In this document: positions 8,445-17,848 of the stretch, in pieces
Numbering within the stretch: position 1 is the stretch's first letter
Layout: every line of letters begins with the position of its first letter
Source: JAPPHA01 sp964291635
Lineage (GTDB): Bacteria; Pseudomonadota; Alphaproteobacteria; Rhodobacterales; Rhodobacteraceae
NCBI GenBank assembly: GCA_964291635.2
Contig: OZ219905.1
Span: 372,001-436,000, forward strand
Length of the DNA stretch: 64,000 nucleotides
Reading direction: 5' to 3'
The notes under the pieces: model-generated
What the model was told of the DNA's origin: nothing
Seen by the model: only the letters and a program-made list of their open reading frames with translations
Databases searched by the model: none
Program-made: the position numbers and the translations under genes

Positions 8445-9423
8445 ATGAGTTCATGGGTTGTCGCCGATGTCGGGGGGAGCAACATCCGCTTCGCCTGCGC
8501 GGATACGTCCGGCATTGTTCAGGATTCGATCGGTTCGCTCAACTGGAAGTCCACGCCGACGCTCTCGACCGCCCTACGGGTTTTCCTGCAGGACAGTTCG
8601 GTCGACCCCGGAACCGTGTCGCAACTCGTGATCGCATTTGCAGGGCCGGCCATTCCGGTCGAAGGTTATCTACCAGTTCACCAATATCCCGGTTTCCTTT
8701 ACTCGCAAGGAACTCGCCGCCGTCGTTCCCGGCGCCAAGATCACCGTCATGAATGACTTTGCCGCACAAGCCTACTGTCTGCTCGCCCTGAAACCTGGCG
8801 ATGTCAAACCCTTGCAGGCGTTTGACGGCAATTGGCCGCCCGGAAACAGGGTCATCTATGGACCAGGAACCGGGCTCGGAGTCGCGCAATTGATCCTGGA
8901 AGGCGGATCTCCCCGCGTTGTCGCGGGAGAAGGAGGCAATGTTGCATTCGGGCCATCAACCGAAGACCTGGCGCGGCTGCGCGACCGGGTCGTCCGCGAG
9001 GTCGAAAGACGCAGGCCCGAAAACCCCGATCCGACGATGAAGCCGCGCCAGGAGGACATTCTTTCCGGCAACGGCCTCGAGAACCTGCACTTCGCCCTTT
9101 TTGACGAAAGGCTGACCGCGGAAGAGATTTCGGACAGGGCTCACGCGGGTGAAAACCGGGCAAAAAGGACTTTCTCGCATTTCTTCGACGCGCTCGCGGG
9201 AATGGGCGCCGACCTTGCCTTGACCGGCCTGCCGACAGGAGGAATTTTCATCAGCGGCGGGATGACCAGGCGCAATCTCGCTCTGCTCGATCCCGTACGG
9301 TTCAGGGAGATTTTCGAGGCACGATGGCGTTACCAGGAAATCCTCGCCATGATTCCGGTGTTCGTGCTCACCAGGGATTCGTCCGGCCTCGAAGGCGCGG
9401 CAGCATATGCCGCAATGTCGTGA
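8445..9423 (+). pseudogene. glk: Glucokinase, frameshifted
   Basis: Glk phosphorylates glucose with ATP at the entry to glycolysis or the Entner-Doudoroff route. The N-terminal part (SWVVADVGGSNIRFACAD, the phosphate-1 motif, through LVIAFAGPAIPVEG) is in one frame. From about 8665 the protein continues in the next frame (KVIYQFTNIPVSFTRKELAA, MNDFAAQA, GPGTGLGVA, GEGGNVAFGP, ISGGM). Together they make a full-length proteobacterial glucokinase of about 326 residues, so a single indel separates the halves. Convergent with fmt, 37 bases apart. Confidence 0.87.
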
Positions 9424-9460
9424 CCGCTTCGGGGGACGCCACCCGCCGCGTTCGATCAAT

Positions 9461-10378
9461 TCAGAGGCGCGACCCTTTCGGAACGGGAAACCCGCGACAG
9501 AACTCCCTGGCCCCGAGTACCTTCCGGCCACCCCTTTGAAGTGACAACAGCCTGACGGCACCGGTTCCACAACGGATGGCAAGTTGATCATCGAGAACCG
9601 TTCCGGGACAGGCCGTATTGTCGCCGGGGCTTCCGGTGACGAGTTCCGAGTGAAGGACCCTGATCCTTTCGGTGCCGACGCGGGTCCATGCGCCGGGTGA
9701 ACGCGACAGTCCCCGGATCATTCGGTCGACCTCGGGTCCCGGACGGGCCCAGTCGATGCAGGTTTCGCTCTTGGTGATCTTTGGCGCGTACACCGCGACA
9801 GAGTCGTCCTGGTCGACCGGGGCAAGCGTGGCGATACGAGGCAGGATTTTGCAAAGCAGGTCGGCCCCTTCCCGTGCAAGCCGGTCCCGAAGCGTGTCGG
9901 CGGTGTCGCGGGCCCCGATCGGGATTTCCTTTTGGCAAAAAACCGGTCCCGAATCGATGCCTTCACCGATCCTCATGATTGATATCCCGGTAACGGGATC
10001 ACCTGCCATGATCGCACGATTGACCGGGGCTGCACCGCGCCAGCGGGGCAAGAGCGACGGATGAACGTTGACGCAGCCCTGTTCGGTTGCGTGCAGGAGC
10101 GCTTTCGGAAGGATGAGGCCGTAGGCAACAACGACGGCGACATCCGCGTTGAGATCTCCCAGGTGTTCCTGTTCCTGGACCGAGAACCGGTCCGGGCACC
10201 GCACGGGGATCTCCAGATCGCCTGCCGCGACCTGAACTGCGCATGGCCTTGGTCTTTTTCCCCGGCCGGCAGGACGCGGCGGGCGGCAGTAAACGGCAAG
10301 AATTTCGTGGCCATGCGCCACCAGGCCCGAGAGCGTCGGGACTGAAAACTCCGGAGTTCCCATGAAAACTATGCGCAT
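9461..10378 (-). CDS. fmt: Methionyl-tRNA formyltransferase
   Basis: Formylates initiator Met-tRNA using 10-formyl-tetrahydrofolate. 305 residues, normal length. N-terminal Rossmann-like domain starts MRIVFMGTPEFSVP; the PPRPAGRGKRPRP loop and the active-site region VNVHPSLLPRWRGAAPVNRAI (about residues 103-123) are intact, followed by the smaller C-terminal tRNA-binding domain. It is downstream of def on the same strand with a 96-base gap, the usual def-fmt order. Confidence 0.96.
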   Translation of the reverse strand: MRIVFMGTPEFSVPTLSGLVAHGHEILAVYCRPPRPAGRGKRPRPCAVQVAAGDLEIPVRCPDRFSVQEQEHLGDLNADVAVVVAYGLILPKALLHATEQGCVNVHPSLLPRWRGAAPVNRAIMAGDPVTGISIMRIGEGIDSGPVFCQKEIPIGARDTADTLRDRLAREGADLLCKILPRIATLAPVDQDDSVAVYAPKITKSETCIDWARPGPEVDRMIRGLSRSPGAWTRVGTERIRVLHSELVTGSPGDNTACPGTVLDDQLAIRCGTGAVRLLSLQRGGRKVLGAREFCRGFPVPKGSRL

Positions 10379-10474
10379 TGGCCGACCCCGGCGGGCATGG
10401 GGACGCCACGGGACGTGTCTTCCGGACCTTCACGAAAGCGATGGATTTGACAGGAAATGAAGCCGGCGATCCTT

Positions 10475-11014
10475 TCAGGCATTCCCGGATTTCTCGTTCT
10501 TCAGCAGTTCCTTTTTCTGCTTCCGCATTTTCCTCGAGATAATCGATCGTTTCACGAGAGACAGGTGGTCTATGAACAGCTTGCCGTTCAGGTGATCAAT
10601 TTCATGTTGCGCGCACACGGCCTGAACACCTTCAAACGTCTGCACATGTTCGCATTCGTCGAGTCCCGTGTACTTGACCCGTACCCCGGCCGGCCGCGTG
10701 ATGTCCTCGAAATGTCCGGGAAGTGACAGGCACCCTTCTTCCCGCGTGACCGTCTCGTCTGACACCGAGATCACTTCCGGGTTGATCAGGACTTCGGAAA
10801 CCGGGTCGTCTTCCTCACCTTCGGTCCTGTCCATCACGAAAAGCCGGATCAGCTTGCCAACTTGCGGCGCTGCCAGTCCGATGCCCGGGGCGGCGTACAT
10901 GGTCTCGATCATGTCATCCGCAAGCCTCCGAACCGAGGCATTCACCTTGACAACCGGCGCGCACTTCCTTCTCAGGCGGGCGTCCGGAAAGATCAGGATT
11001 TGCAAGACGGACAT
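10475..11014 (-). CDS. def: Peptide deformylase
   Basis: Metalloenzyme that removes the formyl group from nascent proteins. 179 residues with the three diagnostic motifs: GIGLAAPQVG (residues 44-53), EEGCLSLPG (92-100, metal-binding Cys) and QHEIDHLNG (136-144, HExxH). A lysine-rich tail follows. First gene of the def-fmt pair. Confidence 0.97.
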   Translation of the reverse strand: MSVLQILIFPDARLRRKCAPVVKVNASVRRLADDMIETMYAAPGIGLAAPQVGKLIRLFVMDRTEGEEDDPVSEVLINPEVISVSDETVTREEGCLSLPGHFEDITRPAGVRVKYTGLDECEHVQTFEGVQAVCAQHEIDHLNGKLFIDHLSLVKRSIISRKMRKQKKELLKNEKSGNA

Positions 11015-11538
11015 GGCGCGCCCTTAGTCAATTCCCGTCCGGACAGCAACCCGCGAGACCACGGGTCATGCGCATCTTCATGCAGTGCTCGATCGTCCGA
11101 TGTTCATCGCGTGAATCCGTTGCCGGTGCGCAAATGAAGGGAACTCGGGACATTCAGGGACCGCCTGCAATCCATGCCCCGGTTCGTCGGCTGCTCGTTC
11201 CGGTCACGGCACGTCGGAGGCCTGCCGGATCTCAACGTAGGGTTATGGTCGGGAGTTCGCGCGTCGATTACGTCGCGTCGACGATCGCCATCCCGCCCAG
11301 TTCGCGGGAATGACAACTTCCCTGGATCGAACCGCCGACGGGGTCCATCACATCACCGTACCGCGCGGTCCTGTCAGCCAGCCGAAATTGCACTTTGATC
11401 CCGGGCGCGCTATGCGTCCGGGACGGACCGCGCCGCACGGCAATTATGCGCGGGTCCCAGTCATCGTTCGCAGAGATCCCTCGCAACCGGGTTTCCAACT
11501 GGTCTGGGTTTCTGCATGCAACCGGAGACTCAGGGTTC
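11015..11538. other. Intergenic region with no convincing gene
   Basis: About 525 bases between the divergent def and aminotransferase genes. Short open frames on both strands (for example 11104-11316 minus, 11174-11398 plus) have no ribosome-binding site and no recognisable motif. Promoters for both flanking genes must lie here, but no clear -35/-10 pair or palindrome stands out. Confidence 0.45.
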
Positions 11539-12710
11539 ATGGATTTTGACCAGATCATCGAGCGCCGCCAGACGCACTCGCTCAAGTGGGACATGCTGCA
11601 ATCGCTGTACGGGCTTTCCCCCGATGACGGGATCCCGATGTGGATCGCGGACATGGAATTCAAGCCCCCTGAATCGGTTCAACGGGCAGTCCTGGAAATG
11701 GCCGAACACGGTGTCTTCGGATACTACGGGGACGATCGTTCCTATCTCGTCGCCATCAGGAACTGGCTGCGCCGCCGGCATGACTGGGAGATCGAGACCG
11801 ACTGGATCTTCACGGCGCACGGCCTGGTGAACGGGACCGCCCTCTGCATCGACGCATTCACTGAACCGGGTGACGGTATCGTCATCTTTACGCCGGTCTA
11901 TCACGCATTCTCGCGGGTCATTCGGGGGTTGTCCCGTGAAATCGTCGAGTGCGAACTGGTCAACCGTGACGGTCGCTATGTCATGGATTTCGAGGCCTAT
12001 GATGCCCTGATGACCGGCCGGGAATCCATGGCCATTCTCTGTTCGCCCCACAATCCCGGGGGCGCGTCTGGACCGGGGACGAACTCGGGGAACTGGTCCG
12101 GTTCTGTGAACGTCACGACCTGTTCCTGGTGTCGGATGAAATCCACCAGGATCTCGTCTTCGACGGAAACCGCCATATTCCAACTGCCGTCGCCGCGCCC
12201 CGGTCTTCGGACCGCCTGATGACGCTGACCGCCGCAACCAAGACCTTCAACATTGCCGGGTGCCATACGGGGAACGTGATCATCTCGGACAGGGATCTTC
12301 ACCAGCGATTCGGCACGCGCATGATGGGCCACGGAATTTCTCCGGGCAGCTTCGGTCCCAACATGGTTGAGGCGGCATACAATGACGGAGAGCCTTGGCT
12401 GGCGGACCTGCTCACCTACCTGGACGGCAACCGAAAGCTCTTCGACGAGAAGGTCAATGCCATCCCCGGGGTCGCGTCGATGCCGCTCGAGGCGACCTAT
12501 CTCGCCTGGGTTGACTTTTCGGGCACGGGTCTTGGCTACAAGGAGCTTGTCGAGCGCATCCAGAAACGCGCGGCCGTTGCGCCGAGCCACGGTCATACCT
12601 TCGGCAGCGGTGGCGAGCAGTTCATGCGTTTCAATTTTGCCTGCCAGAGATCCGTTCTCGAGGAGGCGCTGGACCGGCTGAAATTGGTGTTTTCCGACCT
12701 GGCAGGTTAA
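11539..12710 (+). pseudogene. MalY/PatB-type aminotransferase (cystathionine beta-lyase family), frameshifted
   Basis: PLP enzyme of fold type I; PatB/MalY proteins cleave C-S bonds of cystathionine and related thioethers. The N-terminal frame runs from MDFDQIIERRQTHSLKWD through WIADMEFKPP and YGDDRSY to SPHNPGG, then shifts at about 12058 inside a run of five G. The second frame gives RVWTGDELGELVRFC, LVSDEIHQDLVF, the PLP-lysine motif TAATKTFNIAG and RFNFACQRSVLEEAL. One added G would restore about 390 residues. The gene stands alone between def and mcl1. Confidence 0.85.
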
Positions 12711-12816
12711 CGGCCGGATCGGGCAACTGGTCGCTCCCGGGTCCTTTTCAGTTACTGGCGGGCTTGTCTTTCGCCAGAACTTCACCGACATTTGTCAACG
12801 AAGCCGGAGATTGCAG

Positions 12817-13791
12817 ATGAGTTTCATGGTCCAACCGGCCGCACCTCCGCGGCTCAATCGCTGTCAGCTGTTCGGCCCCGGGTCGCGACCGGAGCTGTTC
12901 GAAAAAATGGCCCGATCCGATGCGGATGTCGTCAACATCGATCTCGAGGACAGCGTCGCGCCCGCCGACAAACCCTCCGCGCGAAAACTCGCCATCGATG
13001 CGATCGGCTCGATCGATTGGGGTTCGAAAACGCTCAGCGTTCGAATCAATGGCCTCGATTCACCTTTCTGGTACCGTGATGTCGTCGATGTCCTCGAAAA
13101 CACCGGCGACAGGCTGGATCTCCTCATGATCCCGAAAGCCGGGACCGCCTCGGACATCTATGCCGTGGACGCCCTCGTGTCCTCGATCGAAGCGGCAACC
13201 TCCCGAAAGCGGAAAATCGGGTTTGAAGCCATCATCGAGACGGCCGCGGGCCTGATGAATGTCAACGAAATTGCGGCTGCCAGCCCGAGGCTGCAGGCGA
13301 TCAGCCTGGGGGCGGCGGATTTCGCGGCTTCGATGGGGATGCAAACCACCGGGATCGGTGGGACGCAATCCAACTATTACATGATTTCGAATTCCGGGGA
13401 CGATTCGCCGCGCTCGTTTCACTGGCCCGATCCCTGGCACGCCGCGACAGTCGCGGTTGTCGGGGCGTGTCGCACGCACGGCCTGTTGCCCGTGGACGGT
13501 CCATTCGGAGATTTTTCCGACCCGGACGGGTTTGTGGCCCAGGCAAAAAGGGTGGCAACCCTTGGAATGGTCGGCAAATGGGCCATTCATCCATCGCAGA
13601 TCAAACTGGCGAATTCGGTCTTCACGCCTTCGGAAGAGTCCGTCGCCGAAGCGCGGGAAATCCTTGAGGTCATGGCCCAGGCAGAACGTGAAGGTCAGGG
13701 AGCTGCGACCTTCAAGGGCAAGCTTGTCGACATCGCCTCGATCAAACAGGCCCAAGTCATCGTGCGCCACGCCGAAATGATCGGTCTCTGA
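12817..13791 (+). CDS. mcl1: L-malyl-CoA / beta-methylmalyl-CoA lyase (CitE-like)
   Basis: Cleaves malyl-CoA to glyoxylate and acetyl-CoA and beta-methylmalyl-CoA to glyoxylate and propionyl-CoA, as in the ethylmalonyl-CoA pathway. 324 residues, TIM-barrel CitE fold. The NRCQLFGPGSRPELFEKM N-terminus, INLDLEDSVAP-like VVNIDLEDSVAP metal site, SLGAADFAASMGMQTTGIGG and MVGKWAIHPSQI motifs match Rhodobacter-type Mcl1 closely. ATG at 12817 has GGAG 9 bases upstream and is preferred over the in-frame TTG at 12811. The rest of the pathway is not in this window. Confidence 0.9.
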   Translation: MSFMVQPAAPPRLNRCQLFGPGSRPELFEKMARSDADVVNIDLEDSVAPADKPSARKLAIDAIGSIDWGSKTLSVRINGLDSPFWYRDVVDVLENTGDRLDLLMIPKAGTASDIYAVDALVSSIEAATSRKRKIGFEAIIETAAGLMNVNEIAAASPRLQAISLGAADFAASMGMQTTGIGGTQSNYYMISNSGDDSPRSFHWPDPWHAATVAVVGACRTHGLLPVDGPFGDFSDPDGFVAQAKRVATLGMVGKWAIHPSQIKLANSVFTPSEESVAEAREILEVMAQAEREGQGAATFKGKLVDIASIKQAQVIVRHAEMIGL

Positions 13792-13821
13792 GATGGACCC
13801 ATTAAACAGATCTGTGCTGAA

Positions 13822-13835
13822 GCCGAGGCCTCGGC
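13822..13835. repeat. 14-bp perfect palindrome after mcl1
   Basis: GCCGAGGCCTCGGC is self-complementary and lies 31 bases after the mcl1 stop. There is no loop or U-tract, so it is a weak candidate for a terminator; it could equally be a chance or protein-binding site. Confidence 0.25.
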
Positions 13836-14039
13836 CGGAAACCCGACCCGAAAAAGCCCTGCTCTTGAAGGAATCCGGATGACAGGCCCAGACCGGGCGA
13901 ATCGAGGAAAGGGCGTGGAACGATTTGCATCATGATCAGGTTGAGGACATCATACACCGTTCAGGGAACGCCGCACCGGCGCAGTTTGTTCGTTCCTTCA
14001 TTCGGCTCGGGATCGATCCTGAGCGTTCGTTGATTGGTC

Positions 14040-14990
14040 ATGCAGCACTATCTCGAATTCGAAAAGCCGATAGCCGAGATCGAGGCAAAGGCTTCCGAGC
14101 TTCAATCCTTGACCCGCGAGACTTCAGACCTCGACCTGTCGGGAGAGGCGGACAAGCTCAACAAGCGCGCGGGGAAGTTACTGAAAGAAACCTACGCATC
14201 ACTCGATCCCTGGCAAAAATGCCAGGTTGCCCGGCACCCGGAACGCCCCCATTGCCGCGAATACGTCAGCAATCTGTTCAACGAGTTCACGTCGCTTGCC
14301 GGCGATCGCAAATTCGCGGATGATCGCGCGATGATTGGCGGACTCGCACGGTTCGAAGACGAGCCGGTTGTCGTCATCGGTCACGAAAAGGGCCACGATA
14401 CCCATACACGTCTTGAACACAATTTCGGCATGGCGCGGCCGGAGGGCTACCGCAAGGCAACCCGCCTGATGCAACTTGCGGATACCTTTTCGATCCCGAT
14501 CATCACGCTTGTGGATACGCCGGGCGCTTATCCGGGAAAAGGCGCGGAAGAACGGGGCCAATCCGAAGCCATCGCCCGTTGCACCGAGACGTGCCTTCGG
14601 GTCAATGTCCCGATCCTGTCAGTAATCATCGGCGAGGGTGGATCCGGAGGCGCAGTGGCGATCGCGACAGCGGACCGGATCGCGATGCTCGAACATTCGA
14701 TCTACTCCGTCATTTCCCCCGAAGGATGCGCGTCCATCCTCTGGAAAGATGCGGACAAGATGCGGGAAGCTGCCACCGCATTGAAACTCACTGCCCAGGA
14801 TCTCGGAAAATTGGGAATCATCGACAAGGTTATTCCGGAACCTCTGGGTGGTGCCCAACGCGGGAAAAAAGAGACGATCGAAAGCGTCGGTGCCTGGTTG
14901 TCCGGTACGCTACGGCAACTGAAATCAAAGAAACGTCAAACCCTGCTCAAGGCAAGGCGCGAGAAGTTTCTCAAGATCGGTTCAGTCTGA
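14040..14990 (+). CDS. accA: Acetyl-CoA carboxylase carboxyltransferase subunit alpha
   Basis: Alpha half of the carboxyltransferase that makes malonyl-CoA for fatty-acid synthesis; works with AccD. 316 residues. N-terminal coiled segment YLEFEKPIAEIEAKASELQ is followed by the crotonase-type domain with the GHEKGHDT, NFGMARPEGYRKA, TLVDTPGAYPGKGAEERGQ and GEGGSGGA motifs and ISPEGCASILWKD. The ATG at 14040 gives the canonical N-terminus; the TTG two codons earlier is not needed. A short Lys/Arg-rich tail extends past the usual end. Confidence 0.95.
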   Translation: MQHYLEFEKPIAEIEAKASELQSLTRETSDLDLSGEADKLNKRAGKLLKETYASLDPWQKCQVARHPERPHCREYVSNLFNEFTSLAGDRKFADDRAMIGGLARFEDEPVVVIGHEKGHDTHTRLEHNFGMARPEGYRKATRLMQLADTFSIPIITLVDTPGAYPGKGAEERGQSEAIARCTETCLRVNVPILSVIIGEGGSGGAVAIATADRIAMLEHSIYSVISPEGCASILWKDADKMREAATALKLTAQDLGKLGIIDKVIPEPLGGAQRGKKETIESVGAWLSGTLRQLKSKKRQTLLKARREKFLKIGSV

Positions 14991-15064
14991 GAACGACCAC
15001 ATGCGATCATCGTCGTATTCCGGCATCGCTGCTCCGACCGCGGTTTACCCACGAATTTGAACGC

Positions 15065-15094
15065 AGGAACGCACAGGAACGCACAGGAACGCGC
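15065..15094. repeat. Short tandem repeat (10 bp x 3)
   Basis: Three adjacent copies of AGGAACGCAC, the third with one substitution, lie between accA and the IS200/IS605 relic. Nothing else is recognisable in the roughly 250 bases around it. Confidence 0.7.
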
Positions 15095-15247
15095 AAGAAT
15101 CCTCGCCTGTCGTTTCCAGTTCCCTCCAAGCAAATCACCGGAAACCCGGGCCCTCAACCACACACATACCATCAAAAGACGTGATCAACGGGCCATCGGT
15201 TTCGTGAACCTTCAATAAGGGACTTATAACGATGGGTTGACGGCGCG

Positions 15248-16460
15248 TCACGCCGCCAGCTTTCGATCAGTTTCACGGGTCACAGGGGTGGCCAGCGCCA
15301 ACGCCCCTCGCCGTGCAGACACCCCAGTCCCCGAGGTCAAGATGTTGCGGGCCGCATTCAGGTCCGCATGGTCGGCATGGCCGCACGCCACGCATTCGAA
15401 CTTCCGGTCGTTCCGGTTTTCAGGGTCAACGAACCCGCAGGCGTTGCACGACTGGCTGGTATATGCAGGGTTGACCTCGTTCAGTTCCAAGCACTTGTAA
15501 CCGAGCATCTCCTTCACGGAGTGCCAGCCGGTGTTGAGTATCTCCCGGTGAGACCGGACTTGGCCTTCACCTTCGTGCCGGGGTTCTCGAGCGTGCCCTT
15601 TGCTGATCGCGTCATGCCCCGGGTGTTGAGCTTCTCGACAAACACCGTGCTTGCCCGGTTCGCGATCCGGCGGCTGACCTGGTCTGCCAGTTCCTGCGCC
15701 TGTTGGCCCGGTTTCGCTGGAGCCTCTGCAGCTGAGCCTGGTTCTCATGCGCCGCCGTGACCCCTTGCGCTGGCGGGCAAGCCGGCGCTGGTTGCGCCCG
15801 ATCTTCGCATCAAGCCGGCCCGTGTCGGGCGCGGGGATGATCTCCGCCTCTCCGGTCGTGTCCACCACCGCCACCTGGCGGACGTTCATGTCCACGCCCG
15901 CCAAGACCCCGGTGTCGGGACGCTCCTCAGCCTCGACCTCGTAGCAGACGGTGACGTACCACTTGCCGGCGATCTTCCTGATCACGGCTTTCACCGGCTT
16001 GCCCTCGGGATACGGGACCCGCTTCCGCCGGATGCGCATGGGACCAACCCTCGGGATGGAGATCATGTCGTCCCTGATGGTGACGGCCTGGGGAATGGTG
16101 AAGGACGGCGTCGACCCGTGGCGGGACTTGAAGCGTGGATGTCCTGCATCGCCCCTGAAGAACGCCTTCCACGCATCGGCCTGGTACTTGAGCACGTACC
16201 GGGTGATGCTGAAGGAGGGCGGAAAGCCACGGGATTTCGTTGCGGAGCACGGTGAACTCCCTGCCGAGCGAGAAGAACGAAACCGACGGAGGCTTCTCCC
16301 CGTTGGCCTTCGCCTCCTCATGGGCGTCATTGTGCTGCCCCAGTATCGTGTTCCAGACGAAGCGGCAGGCGCCCGCCTGTCCGGCCAGGCACCGTGCGTT
16401 GGCCCTGGAGCCTGGCAGAAGCCGGTAGATGATGTTGCGGTACGTGGAAGTTTCGCTCAC
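15248..16460 (-). pseudogene. tnpB: TnpB (RNA-guided nuclease ancestor of Cas12), multiply frameshifted
   Basis: TnpB proteins are transposon-encoded RNA-guided nucleases. A GTG at 16460 opens YRNIIYRLLPG and FVWNTILGQHN; the frame changes near 16200 into RYVLKYQADAWKAFFRG and a long stretch including the RuvC-I region GVDMNVRQVAVVDT. Another disrupted stretch occupies roughly 15560-15760. The original frame is then regained for the C-terminus (GYKCLELNEVNPAYTSQSCNACG and the zinc ribbon half CVACGHADHADLNAARNI). The RuvC-I Asp, the zinc-ribbon cysteines and the final DLNAARN Asp are visible, but no continuous protein can be made. Confidence 0.85.
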
Positions 16461-16570
16461 GCGGTCGGGCCTTCGGCACAAGGTTCGTCAGGTGCGGGAA
16501 AGGCTGGCTTCCCGTCACTTGATCACGACACGATCTGCCTGAATTGTCAAGGAATCATGATCATGAATCA
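15248..16570 (-). mobile_element. IS200/IS605-family element relic (tnpB only; ends approximate)
   Basis: Covers the decayed tnpB plus upstream sequence. No tnpA (Y1 transposase) is present, so this would be a tnpB-only member. The boundary near 16550-16570 contains the palindrome ATGATCAT within short repeats of ATCATG/ATGAAT, suggestive of an IS200-type subterminal hairpin, but exact ends cannot be set. On its right flank the AbiEii gene stops prematurely at 16660, which suggests the element, or a deletion linked to it, removed the rest of that toxin. Confidence 0.6.
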
Positions 16571-16659
16571 TCCAAGGTAAGGATCAAGCGTTCCCGATCC
16601 CTGCAACAGGTGAAATCGGTCGTAATGTGGTGGTGAAACCGCGCCGTCAACCCATCTAT

Positions 16660-16884
16660 TTAAGCCCCAATCCGATCCATCGCTTCGTTGATCTCGGCTA
16701 GGCTCTCTGCGCGCTCTTTGATTGGCAGGTACGTCAGGTCGATATCAACCGACAGGCGGGGCAAATCACGATAGAAGAGGCTGATCGCGGTACCGCCCTT
16801 GAGCGCGAATACCTCTTCGCTCGCGACACAGGGGAACAAACGCACCAATAGTGCGACCTGGGCTTTGTAGGCCTCAAACGCCAT
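16660..16884 (-). pseudogene. AbiEii nucleotidyltransferase toxin, C-terminally truncated
   Basis: AbiEii is the toxin of the type IV AbiE abortive-infection system, a nucleotidyltransferase. Only the first 74 residues remain, starting MAFEAYKAQVALL. They include the start of the NTase core, FALKGGTAISLFYRDLPRLSVDIDLTY (KGGT plus the D-x-D metal site). Family members are usually near 300 residues; the frame ends at 16660 beside the IS200/IS605 relic. The start overlaps the AbiEi stop by 11 bases, the normal coupled arrangement. It cannot be active. Confidence 0.8.
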
Positions 16885-17695
16885 CACCGCCCTCCGTTCT
16901 TGCAAATTCCTCCGGCACCATGATGCGATAACGCGGATGTATATTCCCGCCTTTGACCAAAGCGCGATCGCCACTCCCGAGGTTGAAGTCTTTAGGGTTC
17001 AACCGCTTGCGCCAGGCGTGATTGTGGCGTTCCGCAAACACGAAGAAGAGGCGCTTGACCTTGATCTTCTTGCAACTATGCAACAGCTCCGTGAGTGTCT
17101 TCGGGCGAAGTGTCGTCAAGCTCTCGAACACTATGTCGAGGTTATGGAAACTCTCATGGCCCGGCAATTCGTCCATGGCTTCCATGACAGCCCGTTCGGG
17201 TGCCGACATCCGCAATCGCCAGTCCCAAGGCAGGGTGCTTCCTGAATCTCTGTCGTCCATGGTGATGCCGAGAGACGAATCCGCGAACAACGACGTCTTG
17301 CGCGTCTTGATTGGCGCGTCCAGCGGCAATCTGCTGAGCCAATTTGGCATGGCCTCGCCATAAACCCAGATGGGGGCGTTGCCGCTCAGGCGCAGATAGT
17401 GATCGTGACCTTGCTGTGAGAGTGCAGTCCTGCCACCCACGTGGACGTCGTAGTGCATGATGTGCTGCATTGAGAGCAGGCAACTCTTCCAGCCAAGTGT
17501 GTTCGATGCGGATTCATTCGGTGTCGGGCGACGGAATACGCCGCGGTGAACGCGCTCAAGCCAGCCTCGCTTGACGTAGTCGCGAAAGGTTGCGTAAGCG
17601 ACACCGTGCGAGGTGAGCCAGGTGGCATCGACGAGAAATCCCGCGGGCACCGCATTAAGGACTTTCTTTAGTTTTTCTGACCGTACAGTGTTCAT
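16874..17695 (-). CDS. AbiEi-type antitoxin/transcriptional regulator
   Basis: Type IV antitoxin of the AbiE system; it represses its own operon and counters AbiEii without binding it. 273 residues. The N-terminal winged-helix part (VDATWLTSHGVAYATFRDYVKRGWLERVHRGVFRR) precedes the longer C-terminal domain (GRTALSQQGHDHYLRL, SAPERAVMEAMDELP). ATG at 17695 is preferred over TTG at 17704. The gene is intact although its toxin partner is truncated, and a perfect inverted repeat lies upstream at 17757-17779. Confidence 0.85.
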   Translation of the reverse strand: MNTVRSEKLKKVLNAVPAGFLVDATWLTSHGVAYATFRDYVKRGWLERVHRGVFRRPTPNESASNTLGWKSCLLSMQHIMHYDVHVGGRTALSQQGHDHYLRLSGNAPIWVYGEAMPNWLSRLPLDAPIKTRKTSLFADSSLGITMDDRDSGSTLPWDWRLRMSAPERAVMEAMDELPGHESFHNLDIVFESLTTLRPKTLTELLHSCKKIKVKRLFFVFAERHNHAWRKRLNPKDFNLGSGDRALVKGGNIHPRYRIMVPEEFARTEGGDGV

Positions 17696-17756
17696 GACGA
17701 CCAAATTTGCAAACTCTTAAAGAAACTGCAATGAGATCTCTTTGGAAAGAATACTA

Positions 17757-17779
17757 TTTCAGCGTCTATAACGCTGAAA
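17757..17779 (-). promoter_or_regulatory. Putative AbiEi operator (inverted repeat)
   Basis: Perfect 8-bp inverted repeat TTTCAGCG-TCTATAA-CGCTGAAA centred about 73 bases upstream of the abiEi start. On the minus strand a TAGTAT hexamer, a possible -10, directly follows it, so bound protein would cover the promoter. AbiEi regulators are known to repress by binding inverted repeats; assignment here is by position only. Confidence 0.55.
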
Positions 17780-17848
17780 ACGATGGACAGTTAAATGCGG
17801 CCGGTAGGATCCGGTCTTGCACAAATTAAAAACGCAAGGAAGCGGCCA

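Noticed and set aside
15065..15094. CRISPR-like repeat
   Set aside because: Only three 10-bp units directly adjacent with no spacers; a simple tandem repeat.
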